Positions 27,300-38,809 of a stretch of 64,000 bases of DNA are shown piece by piece. Below the pieces are notes generated by a model, which ran no database searches, had not been told where the DNA came from, and was given only the letters and a program-made list of their open reading frames with translations. Source of the stretch: Arbacia lixula (lineage: Eukaryota; Echinodermata; Echinoidea; Arbacioida; Arbaciidae); assembly GCA_963669155.1 (NCBI GenBank), contig OZ022580.1, forward strand, positions 18,995,736-19,059,735, in the 5' to 3' direction. How positions within the stretch are numbered: position 1 is the stretch's first letter; each line of letters starts with the position of its first letter. The translations under genes and the position numbers were made by a program.

Positions 27300-30200
27300 G
27301 GTAATCACTTACTTGTCTGACAAAGTCTTGAAAATCCATAAAATAATGAAAAACGTTTAGATCCAATTTGTGAACCTAGGAATTATCCTCCTGCTGACAC
27401 GTTCAACGAAGAAAAAAAGTGTTAAGCAATTTTAAATCTCTTTCTGAGTACGAGGTTGAAAAACTCATTGCCAACCTCAGCAAAAATTCATGACCATTGG
27501 ACCCATTACACACAAAACTCCTCCTCTAATGTGTCGATGTACTCATTCTTATATTCACATCATTGATCAATCTCTCTCTCTCTCTCTCTCTCGACCGGTC
27601 ACTTTCTAATGCAATGGGAAAATGCTCTTATCACTCCGTTATTGAAAGAAACCGGTTCTTGATGCAGTCTTTAAGGAAACTTACGACCTGTAAGCAATCT
27701 GAAATACATATCAAAGTTGGTGGAGGATGCATCTATCCAACAGGTTATGGAACATCTTAGACGCAACTCTCCTCGGCCATGTACTCAATGTGGAGACAAT
27801 TCTACAGCACTGATCCTGCATTGCTGAAACTGTTTCGCAAGGGTCACGATTGGGTCCCATGTTATTTACAATGCACACTAGCGATCTCATTTCAAATGTT
27901 CAAACATGCTTTCCTGAGATCTCATGTCACTGCTATGATGATGACACACAGCTTTATGTATCTTTCAGTCTCACTGAGCATTCTCAAGAATAAGCCGTAT
28001 TATTAGTAGAAACGTGTATTGACTATGTAACTACGTGGATGGATGCTAGAGAATAGGCTTATACTAAATGATAGTAAAAGTCGTGAAGTTGACGTCCAGT
28101 TCTTCTCTTCCGCATTGCCATTTTCGTTCATCTGAGATAGATCAAAGTTAATTCTATACGTTTGGAGACAAATCAAAGCAACCTAGCTGGCATAGCTGCT
28201 CAACTTAGCTGTAACGCTTCGTCTGATGACGACTTGCGAATGATTTGCTGCATATATACCGCGACGCGCGCGTGATGCTAGGTAGAGGCGCTTTAAGGAG
28301 ACACTTATTGCTAAAATATACCGTGTAAGGGAGACGTATCGGCAAATATATGTATATCTTACTGTGCAGGAGTACGATAAAAAAAAAATAGCTGCTCAGT
28401 GTTGTCTAGTCCATGTTGAACATGTCAAATAAGCATCCTTCGATACCATGTACTATTGATAGACATGAATTCGTCAATATGCCCTAGGTAATCACTTACT
28501 TGTCTGACAAAGTCTTGAAAATCCATAAAATAATGAAAAACGTTTAGATCCAATTTGTGAACCTAGGAATTATCCTCCTGCTGACACGTTCAACGAAGAA
28601 AAAAAGTGTTAAGCAATTTTAAATCTCTTTCTGAGTACGAGGTTGAAAAACTCATTGCCAACCTCAGCAAAAATTCATGACCATTGGACCCAATACACAC
28701 AAAACTCCTCCTCTAATGTGTCGATGTACTCATTCTTATATTCACATCATTGATCAATCTCTCTCTCTCTCTCTCTCGACCGGTCACTTTCCAATGCAAT
28801 GGGAAAATGCTCTTATCACTCCGTTATTGAAAGAAACCGGTTCTTGATGCAGTCTTTAAGGAAACTTACGACCTGTAAGCAATCTGAAATACATATCAAA
28901 GTTGGTGGAGGATGCAGCTGTCCAACAGGTTATGGAACATCTTAGACGCAACTCTCCTCGGCCATGTACTCAATGTGGAGACAATTCTACAGCACTGATC
29001 CTGCACTGCTGAAACTGCTTCGCAAGGGTCACGATTGGGTCCCATGTTATTTACAATGCACACTAGCGATCTCATTTCAAATGTTCAAACATGCTTTCCT
29101 GAGAGCTCATGTCACTGCTATGATGATGACACACAGCTTTATGTATCTGTCAGTCTCACTGAGCATTCTCAAGAATAAGCCGTATTATTAGTAGAAACGT
29201 GTATTGACTATTTAACTACGTGGATGGATGCTAGACAATAGGCTTATACTAAATGATAGTAAAACTCGTGAAGTTGACGTCCAGTTCTTCTCTTCCGCAT
29301 TGCCATTTTTGTCCATCTGAGATAGATAAAAGTTAATTCTATACGTTTGGAGACAAATCAAAGCAACCTAGCTGGCATAGCTGCTCAACTTAGCTGTAAC
29401 CCTTCGTCTGATGACGACTTGCGAATGATTTGCTGCATATATACCGCGACGCGCGCGGGATGCTAAGTAGAGGCGCTTTAAGGAGACACTTATTGCTAAA
29501 ATATACCGTGTAAGGGAGACGTACCGGCAAATATATGTATATCTTACTGTGCAGGAGTACGATAAAAAAAATAGCTGCTCAGTGTTGTCTAGTCCATGTT
29601 GAACATGTCAAATAAGCATCCTTCGATACCATGTACTATTGATAGACATAAATTCGTCAATATGCCCTAGGTAATCACTTACTTGTCTGACAAAGTCTTG
29701 AAAATCCATAAAATAATGAAAAACGTTTAGATCCAATTTGTGAACCTAGGAATTATCCTCCTGCTGACACGTTCAACGAAGAAAAAAAGTGTTAAGCAAT
29801 TTTAAATCTCTTTCTGAGTACGAGGTTGAAAAACTCATTGCCAACCTCAGCAAAAATTCATGACCATTGGACCCATTACACACAAAACTCCTCCTCTAAT
29901 GTGTCGATGTACTCATTCTTATATTCACATCATTGATCAATCTCTCTCTCTCTCTCTCTCGACCGGTCACTTTCCAATGCAATGGAAAAATGCTCTTATC
30001 ACTCCGTTATTGAAAGAAACCGGTTCTTGATGCAGTCTTTAAGGAAACTTACGACCTGTAAGCAATCTGAAATACATATCAAAGTTGGTGGAGGATGCAG
30101 CTATCCAACAGGTTATGGAACATCTTAGACGCAACTCTCCTCGGCCATGTACTCAATGTGGAGACAATTCTACAGCACTGATCCTGCACTGCTGAAACTG

Positions 30201-32304
30201 CTTCGCAAGGGTCACGATTGGGTCCCATGTTATTTACAATGCACACTAGCGATCTCATTTCAAATGTTCAAACATGCTTTCCTGAGATCTCATGTCACTG
30301 CTATGATGATGACACACAGCTTTATGTATCTTTCAGTCTCACTGAGCATTCTCAAGAATAAGCCGTATTATTAGTAGAAACGTGTATTGACTATTTAACT
30401 ACGTGGATGGATGCTAGACAATAGGCTTATACTAAATGATAGTAAAACTCGTGAAGTTGACGTCCAGTTCTTCTCTTCCGCATTGCCATTTTTGTCCATC
30501 TGAGATAGATAAAAGTTAATTCTATACGTTTGGAGACAAATCAAAGCAACCTAGCTGGCATAGCTGCTCAACTTAGCTGTAACGCTTCGTCTGATGACGA
30601 CTTGCGAATGATTTGCTGCATATATACCGCGACGCGCGCGGGATGCTAAGTAGAGGCGCTTTAAGGAGACACTTATTGCTAAAATATACCGTGTAAGGGA
30701 GACGTACCGGCAAATATATGTATATCTTACTGTGCAGGAGTACGATAAAAAAAATAGCTGCTCAGTGTTGTCTAGTCCATGTTGAACATGTCAAATAAGC
30801 ATCCTTCGATACCATGTACTATTGATAGACATAAATTCGTCAATATGCCCTAGGTAATCACTTACTTGTCTGACAAAGTCTTGAAAATCCATAAAATAAT
30901 GAAAAACGTTTAGATCCAATTTGTGAACCTAGGAATTATAATCCTGCTGACACGTTCAACGAAGAAAAAAGTGTTAAGCAATTTTAAATCTCTTTCTGAG
31001 TACGAGGTTGAAAAACTCATTGCCAACCTCAGCAAAAATTCATGACCATTGGACCCATTACACACAAAACTCCTCCTCTAATGTGTCGATGTACTCATTC
31101 TTATATTCACATCATTGATCAATCTCTCTCTCTCTCTCTCTCGACCGGTCACTTTCCAATGCAATGGGAAAATGCTCTTATCACTCCGTTATTGAAAGAA
31201 ACCGGTTCTTGATGCAGTCTTTAAGGAAACTTACGACCTGTAAGCAATCTGAAATACATATCAAAGTTGGTGGAGGATGCAGCTATCCAACAGGTTATGG
31301 AACATCTTAGACGCAACTCTCCTCGGCCATGTACTCAATGTGGAGACAATTCTACAGCACTGATCCTGCACTGCTGAAACTGCTTCGCAAGGGTCACGAT
31401 TGGGTCCCATGTTATTTACAATGCACACTAGCGATCTCATTTCAAATGTTTAAACATGCTTTCCTGAGATCTCATGTCACTGCTATGATGATGACACACA
31501 GCTTTATGTATCTTTCAGTCTCACTGAGCATTCTCAAGAATAAGCCGTATTATTAGTAGAAACGTGTATTGACTATGTAAGTACGTGGATGGATGCTAGA
31601 GAATAGGCTTATACTAAATGATAGTAAAACTCGTGAAGTTGACGTCCAGTTCTTCTCTTCCGCATTGCCATTTTCGTCCATCTGAGATAGATAAAAGTTA
31701 ATTCTATACGTTTGGAGACAAATCAAAGCAACCTAGCTGGCATAGCTGCTCAACTTAGCTGTAACGCTTCGTCTGATGACGACTTGCGAATGATTTGCTG
31801 CATATATACCGCGACGCGCGCGGGATGCTAAGTAGAGGCGCTTTAAGGAGACACTTATTGCTAAAATATACCGTGTAAGGGAGACGTATCGGCAAATATA
31901 TGTATATCTTACTGTGCAGGAGTACGATAAAAAAAATAGCTGCTCAGTGTTGTCTAGTCCATGTTGAACATGTCAAATAAGCATCCTTCGATACCATGTA
32001 CTATTGATAGACATGAATTCGTCAATATGCCCTAGGTAATCACTTACTTGTCTGACAAAGTCTTGAAAATCCATAAAATAATGAAAAACGTTTAGATCCA
32101 ATTTGTGAACCTAGGAATTATCCTCCTGCTGACACGTTCAACGAAGAAAAAAGTGTTAAGCAATTTTAAATCTCTTTCTGAGTACGAGGTTGAAAAACTC
32201 ATTGCCAACCTCAGCAAAAATTCATGACCATTGGACCCAATACACACAAAACTCCTCCTCTAATGTGTCGATGTACTCATTCTTATAATATTCACATCAT
32301 TGAT

Positions 32305-32335
<31 letters not shown>

Positions 32336-33077
32336 GACCGGTCACTTTCCAATGCAATGGGAAAATGCTCTTATCACTCCGTTATTGAAAGAAACCGGTT
32401 CTTGATGCAGTCTTTAAGGAAACTTACGACCTGTAAGCAATTTGAAATACATATCAAAGTTGGTGGAGGATGCAGCTATCCAACAGGTTATGGAACATCT
32501 TAGACGCAACTCTCCTCGGCCATGTACTCAATGTGGAGACAATTCTACAGCACTGATCCTGCACTGCTGAAACTGCTTCGCAAGGGTCACGATTGGGTCC
32601 CATGTTATTTACAATGCACACTAGCGATCTCATTTCAAATGTTCAAACATGCTTTCCTGAGAGCTCATGTCACTGCTATGATGATGACACACAGCTTTAT
32701 GTATCTTTCAGTCTCACTGAGCATTCTCAAGAATAAGCCGTATTATTAGTAGAAACGTGTATTGACTATGTAACTACGTGGATGGATGCTAGACAATAGG
32801 CTTATACTAAATGATAGTAAAACTCGTAAAGTTGACGTCCAGTTCTTCTCTTCCGCATTGCCATTTTCGTCCATCTGAGATAGATAAAAGTTAATTCTAT
32901 ACGTTTGGAGACAAATCAAAGCAACCTAGCTGGCATAGCTGCTCAACTTAGCTGTAACGCTTCGTCTGATGACGACTTGCGAATGATTTGCTGCATAAAT
33001 ACCGCGACGCGCGCGGGATGCTAAGTAGAGGCGCTTTAAGGAGACACTTATTGCTAAAATATACCGCGCAAGGGAGA
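27300..33077 (+). repeat. Right-hand end of array, monomers U24-U28
   Basis: Monomers at 27300, 28487, 29670, 30853 and 32035. The first two repeat the U14-U15 pair, including CTGTTTCGC and GCATCTATCC. The last copy shows array-edge divergence (CTGCATAAATACC instead of CTGCATATATACC, ATACCGCGCAAGG instead of ATACCGTGTAAGG) and is truncated after GGGAGAC at 33077. Confidence 0.9.
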
Positions 33078-33105
33078 CCTCTACTCAGCATCCCGCGCGC
33101 GTCGC
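33004..33105. repeat. Inverted repeat at the array terminus
   Basis: The last monomer contains a 28-bp segment (33004-33031) beginning GCGACGCGCGCGGG. Its reverse complement follows at 33078-33105 with one mismatch, after a 46-bp spacer. The inverted arm begins exactly where the satellite stops matching its consensus. Beyond 33105 the match ends. The pair could form a GC-rich cruciform or hairpin and marks the breakpoint. Confidence 0.9.
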
Positions 33106-34439
33106 CACAGCATGTGAGTGATGCAATGATTCCCCACCGACTATAATGGGTTCATTGACCGCGAGAGTGGACTTGTCATTTACTTTGAGTTTACGTGCCT
33201 CGCCCATCACGATAAGCTCAGAGTTCGCTGGTACCCCGGTAAAAATAACAATAATACTCAGTGTTCCTGTATGTGCAATTTAGCCCTCTAAATTCGTAGC
33301 AGAATCAACATATAGAATTAACATCTCCAAATGGAAGGCGTCAGAAAGCCACGTGAACCTGTTCCACCCGGGAAACATCCGGTTCTCATCTTTTCAATAG
33401 ACCCCATCCCCGCCTCGGCTTTCGGATCTCAAACAAAAGCGAGAAGAAAAGCGAAAAATCGCTGGCTAATGAATAGTGTGTCTGTGAAGGCTTTTTTAAT
33501 GCGGCCCTCTACGACCATAAAGTATAATCTCCATCCATACGTCCTTGATGTAGTTTGATGTAGTTTGTATGTATTAACCTGTGATTCCTTTTATTTCATT
33601 GTATTTTTGTTTTCTTCTTCTTTCTTTCCGTGTTAATCTATCAATTTGGAAGTCATCAATATAATCAGGGACAATAACGCCTTTCCTTTTTGTTGCATTC
33701 GAGCATTTCCTTCAAAATATAAAACCATGAGAAGGGCGTATGTGGAGAGTGGGAGGTGAAATGGAAAAGAGAGAGAGAGAGAGGGGGGGGGGGGGGTGCA
33801 TAGCACCCACTGTATTTTCTTTTGTGTGTATTTATGTATATCATTTGGCTTCCTGCAGAGAATTGTCATTTACAGCAGGCAGTCACAATCTTTTTTATTA
33901 CTTTACTTTCTTTCACAAAATCCTAAACATGTATTACCTTTTCAATACAAAATTATCACTGTTTAAACCGTCAGGACGATTTCTCCGATGAATGCAAGAA
34001 GTTTCGTAAACGATATTTTGCCTTGCCCTGCAAAACGAGACGGGACTCTTCATTTGAAATTCATTTTGATATGATTGAATTGATGACAATTTGTGTATAC
34101 ATGATACATGCTTTTTGAGAAAAACCTTGTGAAAGCATTGGCGGATCCAGGGGTCACAGCGACGGCGGTAATTATTGGTGACGCCAAAAAAAAAAGGGGG
34201 GGAGGGGGGGGGGGGGAGGTGAGAAAAAAAAGAGGAGAGGGGGAAAGAGAAAGAAAGAAAATAGGAAGGAAATTGAATGCAGTAAGAGAAGGGTCATTTA
34301 GAATAGAAATTTCGCACGCGCTCCAGGATCGCATTGTCTGTTGAGTCACGTAATGATTATGCTCAAGAGGATAAAAAGGGTTCGAACTTTTCCGTTTACA
34401 AGTCAATAATGCGCAAACTCATTCTGCCATTGATTCCAG
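33106..34439. other. Unassigned DNA with purine and G-run tracts
   Basis: No supported gene. It contains a GA-to-G tract at 33767-33796 followed by GTGCATAGCACCC, which can pair with the G-run, and a second A/G-rich tract at about 34186-34270. The phrase GGCGGATCCAGGGG at 34141 resembles the start of dispersed repeats common in marine invertebrate genomes; that link is from memory and unverified. The small open frames here are low-complexity or lack family features. Confidence 0.6.
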
Positions 34440-34900
34440 TTTTCATTACAGATACACATCCTATTCATGGTATAAAGTGCTGAATATAACAAAAATGTCC
34501 AAGCGCTCGCATTATGAGATACGTATCCTATTCATGAATTCCCACAAAATTAGTCTTTGGCGTGTCTTCTTTTCGGGTCAGTATATAAAATATTTTCAGC
34601 TCGCGCTTTGTTCGCATTACTTGTTTTCATAGTTCACGCATCCTATTCATGATTCCAAAGATTGCTTACGATATTCTGTATTTCAAGTATAAATCGCGCT
34701 TGCATGACTTGCTTTTAAGATACCCATCCTTATCATGGTTACAAAAGTACCTTCTAAATTCCCGTTTTATGGTCTAATCTTTATAATTGCTCATAAAAAA
34801 ACGTGCTTATACTGTTTAGTGTTCAGGTTGTAAAATCGGACACTTCGTGCTCACATCAATTGTTTAATAAGATACCAATCGTGTTCATGATTACAAAAAT
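34440..34900 (+). repeat. Degenerate minisatellite with ATCCTATTCATG core
   Basis: A motif close to GATAC-CATCCTATTCATGATTACAAAA recurs near 34450, 34517, 34632, 34718 and 34870, with CGCTCGCATTA-like text between copies. Spacings are irregular (about 66, 117, 88 and 150 bp), so this is an old, eroded tandem repeat rather than a fresh one. Confidence 0.6.
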
Positions 34901-36507
34901 GATTATACATAATCACTATTCTTCAGGTCGGAAAATAGAAAAAAAAAACATATATGCGGGCTGAGAAAATCAGACAGACGAGCTCACTTTCTACTGCACT
35001 TATTAATGCATGAATAAATATAAATCCTGGATTCGAATATAGTTATTCTGGATGATTCGACTAGTCATACATTTGCGATAGGGATTTGTTTTGTTTTTCT
35101 TTGAACGATACGGGATAGAAAGGCTAGCTTCAAAATCTTATTTCCTTCAGACCTCGAATCAAAAAGAACACGTAGCAACATTCCTTTGCGCTGCCGTGAA
35201 TCGACAAACGGAGCTTGTGCACAGCACGCTTCATCTCATTCATGTACATTATGCGTCCAACAAAAAGACACAAACACAATTTTGTTGAAACACTAGTCTT
35301 GTTACACCATAATCCAATTTCATTTCAAACTCGGTGCAGGATATAGTCAGGACGTTCCAAGTATGACATATTCGTCGTGTTCATTGGGATGGTGACTTCA
35401 TTGATTTTGAAAGGTTTAGCGTAAAGGTTCATAATCCACTAGCCATGTTCATGTACAGTTGCTTTATTGATTGAAACATCCAGGGATGTCTAATTCCTGT
35501 CCTGTTTGTTGTACCACACGCTTTTTCCAAGTTTTCAATCGACCAGCCCCTTAATATTGCCTATAGGCTGAACGCGTTCTGGGCTTGTCACTTCCTGTTC
35601 TTTCATAAAGAAATTGACCTTTTATTGGCTCCACGATAGCACCTTTCAAAGTAAATCATACTGGTATTAAACCTGCTGATATCGAAGAGAGATTATTCAT
35701 TATCATGTGCTTGCCATCAAACAAACAGTTCATTTCTTCTAGACTTTAGAATAAGCGGAATATAGACCTGATTTAGCCCGCTTTGCTCTTCACCACTGTT
35801 TGGAAGCAATACAATGGAGAAATAAAGAGCAGGAACACACAGGAAGCCACGGTGTAATGATGATTATACATTTTGATGACTGCATACAAAGTGATACATT
35901 TTCATATCGCTACCGTGAAATATTAATATAATATTGACTGGCCTTGACGGGAATACGACATATATTGCCAGGACAAAGACGAGGGCAATATGGATTCAGT
36001 GAGAGCAATAAAGGTCGTATATTCCGAAAGTAAGAGCCAGTGAATATCATTATCATTATTAACATTAGACATCTATAGCTAATAATTTACACTTTCTATA
36101 TCCCATGTTTTGAATAATGTCATTAAATTCCTTATCATCGAAAGACGCAAATCTTCCGGATGTTAGACCAGGGACAATACAAGACGATATTTCCCGTTTT
36201 ATTACACGTCAAGTCCATAAGCTTTTGTGAAAGATGGTAATATTGTCAATATTACCATCTGTGCCCCATCGGCACTGGAAACGAGGGGAATATGGTTTCG
36301 TAAAACCACTGCTCAGATGTCTGATACGGATAATAATAGGAGTTCTATTCTAAATAATCTGACAATGAAATACGAATGGGATTAAATGACATTATTAGTG
36401 ATTACTTAATCAGCTTGATTACATGGGCCTATGACAATTTATTTACATTCACATGCGTATAGTTATAGGCGTACGATCACGATAACTGTCAACATAATTC
36501 ACAAGGA
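34901..36507. other. AT-rich unassigned DNA
   Basis: I see no gene, RNA or transposon end in this stretch. Short open frames (for example 35091-35288) have no recognisable domain and no supporting signals. One strong small hairpin at 36232-36260 is listed separately. Confidence 0.5.
36232..36260. other. Perfect 13-bp stem-loop
   Basis: The arm 36232-36244 (AGATGGTAATATT) is exactly complementary to 36248-36260, with loop GTC. It lies in otherwise unremarkable AT-rich DNA. Function unknown. Confidence 0.75.
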
Positions 36508-37227
36508 ATGTTAATATCCCAAGGACGAAGAAGGGTAGCGGTAAATACTATTATTAATGCGATTGATGCAGGGAAGTTTTGTCTTGGGGTGTTTTTGGAC
36601 TTGTCGAAAGCTTTTGACACCATCGACCATGACATCTTAATCAACAAGCTTGAGCATTATGACATTCGTGGAATTGCTTTAAATTGGTTTAGGAATTACT
36701 TATATAATCGATTACAGTTTGTAATGGTTAATGGAGTCAAATCTCAATCCAGTGGAGTAAAATATGGCGTACCTCAGGGCTCAGTCCTGGGTCCCTTATT
36801 GTTTTTGATTTATGTTAATGATTTCATAAACTCATCTCAGTTGTTTACCTATTCACTTTTTGCTGATGATACTTGCTTGCTCTCTCACCACAAAAACATG
36901 CATATTCTTATTCTGACTGCAAATACAGAAGTTACCAACATATTCAAGTGGTTTTGTTGCAACAATCTTTTATTAAATGCCAGTAAGACTCAATATGTTG
37001 TCTTTAGATCAAAGGGAAAAAGAATTCTAGATAATACTGGTGCCTTGACAATCGGTGGTCATGTGATCAACCGAAGTCAAAATGTAAGGTTTCTTGGAGT
37101 TACGGTTAATGATCATTTAACTTTGAAAGATCACCTTAGTTTTGTTTGTACCAAGGTCTCAAGGAGTGTTGGTGTGATTTCCAAGTTACGCTTCTTTTTA
37201 TCAGAGAAAACCTTAGTAACTCTATAA
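36508..37227 (+). pseudogene. LINE reverse transcriptase, central part
   Basis: A 239-codon open frame. Motifs in order: FLDLSKAFDTIDHDIL with the first catalytic Asp (near residues 30-45), WFRNYLYNR-QFV, GVPQGSVLGPLLFLIYVND, SLFADDTCLL with the catalytic FADD box (about residue 118), LLLNASKTQYVVF, and FLGVTVND in the thumb. All catalytic motifs are intact. The enzyme would make cDNA from its own RNA at a nicked target. The ATG used here is internal and not the native start, because the protein is cut off at its N-terminus. The frame ends in TAA at 37225-37227 where a Tyr codon is expected, owing to a frameshift; the protein continues at 37238. Clade is Jockey/CR1-like in a broad sense; I cannot be more exact. 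Confidence 0.88.
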
Positions 37228-37237
37228 TGCTGCCATT

Positions 37238-37690
37238 ATGCCCCACTTAATTTATTGTAATGTTGCAAGGGGAAATACGTATAGAACTCATATAAACAAG
37301 TTGATAGTCCTTCAAAAGAAAGCCATCAGGATGATTACAAATTCAAATTACAGAAGTCCAAGTGCTCCTTTATTTCTTCAACTTCAAGTGCTGCCTGTTG
37401 ATGAATTAGTCTCTTTAAGTTGTTTGATATTCATGTACAAATCTCAATCGGATCAAAATAGTTCATCTTTAAAAGATGTGTTTATCATAAATTCTACTGT
37501 TCATCAGTACAACACACGTCAAAGAAACCTAATCCATCAACCTCAAACTGCTTTGAACTCTTTTGTAGTTGTTTCCATAAAAGAATGGAACAAGTTTCCA
37601 CAAAACAAGAGGTCCAGTCCAACGCTGTCTAAATTTAAACTTTCATGTCGAATATATCTTTTTGAGAATTTACAAAACAAGCTAAAGTAA
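37238..37690 (+). pseudogene. LINE RT, C-terminal domain
   Basis: Continuation of the previous frame after a small indel around 37226. It opens with MPHLIYCNVARGNT, the typical block after the RT thumb, followed by LQKKAIRMITNSNYRS-SAPLF and a closing region with HQYNTRQRN and a Leu/Phe-rich tail. The two frames overlap no other gene. The start codon is only the first ATG in this frame. The stop at 37688-37690 is probably the natural end, since a 3' UTR and LINE tail follow. Confidence 0.85.
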
Positions 37691-37724
37691 ATAACGGAAA
37701 GCCATGTATGTCTGTGTGTTTTGC

Positions 37725-37725
37725 G

Positions 37726-37758
<33 letters not shown>
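37725..37758 (+). repeat. TG microsatellite in LINE 3' UTR
   Basis: Nearly pure TG dinucleotide run just after the LINE stop codon, ending in TATGTGTG. Confidence 0.9.
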
Positions 37759-37759
<1 letters not shown>

Positions 37760-37956
37760 TCTTAATTTTTTTTTTATTCCAATTTTTGCTCCTTATTTAT
37801 CATTGTAAATATGCCATTCGTCATATATTTTTGTGTCATTATAACGTACCTTGTAAGGGGCCCCTATCACAAGCTCTGCTTTCTCCGAGGTCCCAAACCC
37901 ATCATGTGCTTTCTTTGTCAATTAAATGTTAAAATGTTGTTTTCTTGATTGGTTTG

Positions 37957-37979
37957 AATAAAACTTGAACTTGAACTTG
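37957..37979 (+). terminator. LINE polyadenylation signal and tandem 3' tail
   Basis: AATAAA is followed at once by a short repeat of ACTTGA-type hexamers, with no poly-A. Such short tandem tails mark the 3' ends of CR1-like and related LINEs and fix the right edge of this insertion. Confidence 0.75.
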
Positions 37980-38390
37980 TACACAATTAGCAATCTTGAA
38001 ATCCTCGAGATGAGAAAGTAAATAATTTTTATACAGTGTTCCTGCATGCGTCCCTCACAATATATTTTTTTCTTAGTACAATATTTTTTAAGGAATGATT
38101 TATTGTGATCCCTGTCTATTTCTCCTCCCGTTTTTTTTTTAAATATATTTTTTATTTTCTCTCAAATCAATGGAAGAAATCATTCTTAATTAAACCCGAT
38201 GCATTGTACATTGACATTTTGAATTAAACATAAATTGCAATAGTCTTAAAAAAGGAATAAGTATATGTTCATATATTGTTTACAAAACATTATTGTACAA
38301 AGAATCTTGAGAGGAAAGCGTTGTCTATTTATTCTCCCACCCCCTCCCCCGTTTGAACATACTCCCAACACCTTCATCCACACACCCAAA

Positions 38391-38428
<38 letters not shown>

Positions 38429-38454
38429 CGCAGCACACAAACACGCACCTACAC

Positions 38455-38489
<35 letters not shown>

Positions 38490-38809
38490 CGCACGCACAC
38501 AAAACAAAACATGTTTACTGAAGGATATATGCAAACAAGTATTTTCTAACCAAAAAATAATGTATTCGCCTCGCCGTCCGTTTGACCGCAAAGAACGGTT
38601 TCCCGCCCTATTGGATCGAGAGAGTTGTGAGGTTGGAGCATTCAAACTACTATACTGAACTTTTTCAGATTGTCATAACTGCTAAACTAAAAGTGTTTCA
38701 AAGCGAACTAATAAGCAAATACTACAACAATGACAATGACAATGACGATGACAATGACAATTTATTGATCCCATGTCACCTTGTTAGATATTATGTCCGT
38801 TTTAGTATA
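37980..38809. other. AT-rich DNA with compound CA microsatellite
   Basis: No gene supported. A long interrupted CA tract occupies 38393-38500 (CACACA runs with CGCA and CAAACA interruptions). Every open frame of 80-106 codons here is created by that tract. A TGACAA-type repeat lies near 38728-38760. Confidence 0.75.

Larger units (their letters stand above)
1..33077 (+). repeat. Composite satellite array, ~1.18-kb monomer, 28 copies
   Basis: Head-to-tail tandem array running off the left edge of the window. Taking the motif CCTAGGTAATCAC as phase, monomers start at 1, 1190, 2386, 3569, 4758, 5942, 7131, 8314, 9510, 10693, 11882, 13066, 14255, 15439, 16625, 17808, 18994, 20177, 21361, 22558, 23742, 24925, 26118, 27300, 28487, 29670, 30853 and 32035. 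The last copy stops at 33077 after about 1043 bp. Lengths are 1182-1197 bp; the differences come mostly from a CT microsatellite, an A-run and a 2-4 bp indel in the TTAATTGATGCAG stretch. Copies are nearly identical by eye, so amplification or homogenisation is recent. No transposase or other autonomous gene is present. Two main variant classes carry AGATCT or GAGCTC at the same site and often alternate. Array function is unknown; a centromeric, pericentromeric or subtelomeric role is possible but not shown. Confidence 0.98.
36508..37979 (+). mobile_element. 5'-truncated non-LTR retrotransposon with natural 3' end
   Basis: A LINE that begins inside the RT domain, at about the AVNTIINAI block, and runs to its 3' terminus. 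It consists of an RT frame, one frameshift, the C-terminal frame, a 3' UTR with a TG microsatellite (about 37725-37758), AATAAA at 37957-37962 and a terminal CTTGAA repeat ending at 37979. Loss of the endonuclease and N-terminal RT is the usual result of incomplete target-primed reverse transcription. It is unrelated in sequence to the LINE fragment in the satellite. Confidence 0.88.

Noticed and set aside
1-33077. Array as rDNA, histone or other tandem gene cluster
   Set aside because: The monomer has no rRNA, tRNA or histone-like sequence and its only coding similarity is a defective LINE RT.
1-33077. CRISPR-like array
   Set aside because: Repeats are about 1.2 kb and contiguous, without unique spacers; the genome is eukaryotic.
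33331-33558. 75-codon frame MEGVRKPREP...
   Set aside because: No domain, no codon pattern or splice context; likely chance.
34050-34406. 118-codon minus frame and its plus-strand partner
   Set aside because: Both are produced by the purine-rich low-complexity tract.
38246-38658. Four overlapping frames of 88-106 codons
   Set aside because: Products of the CA microsatellite on both strands.
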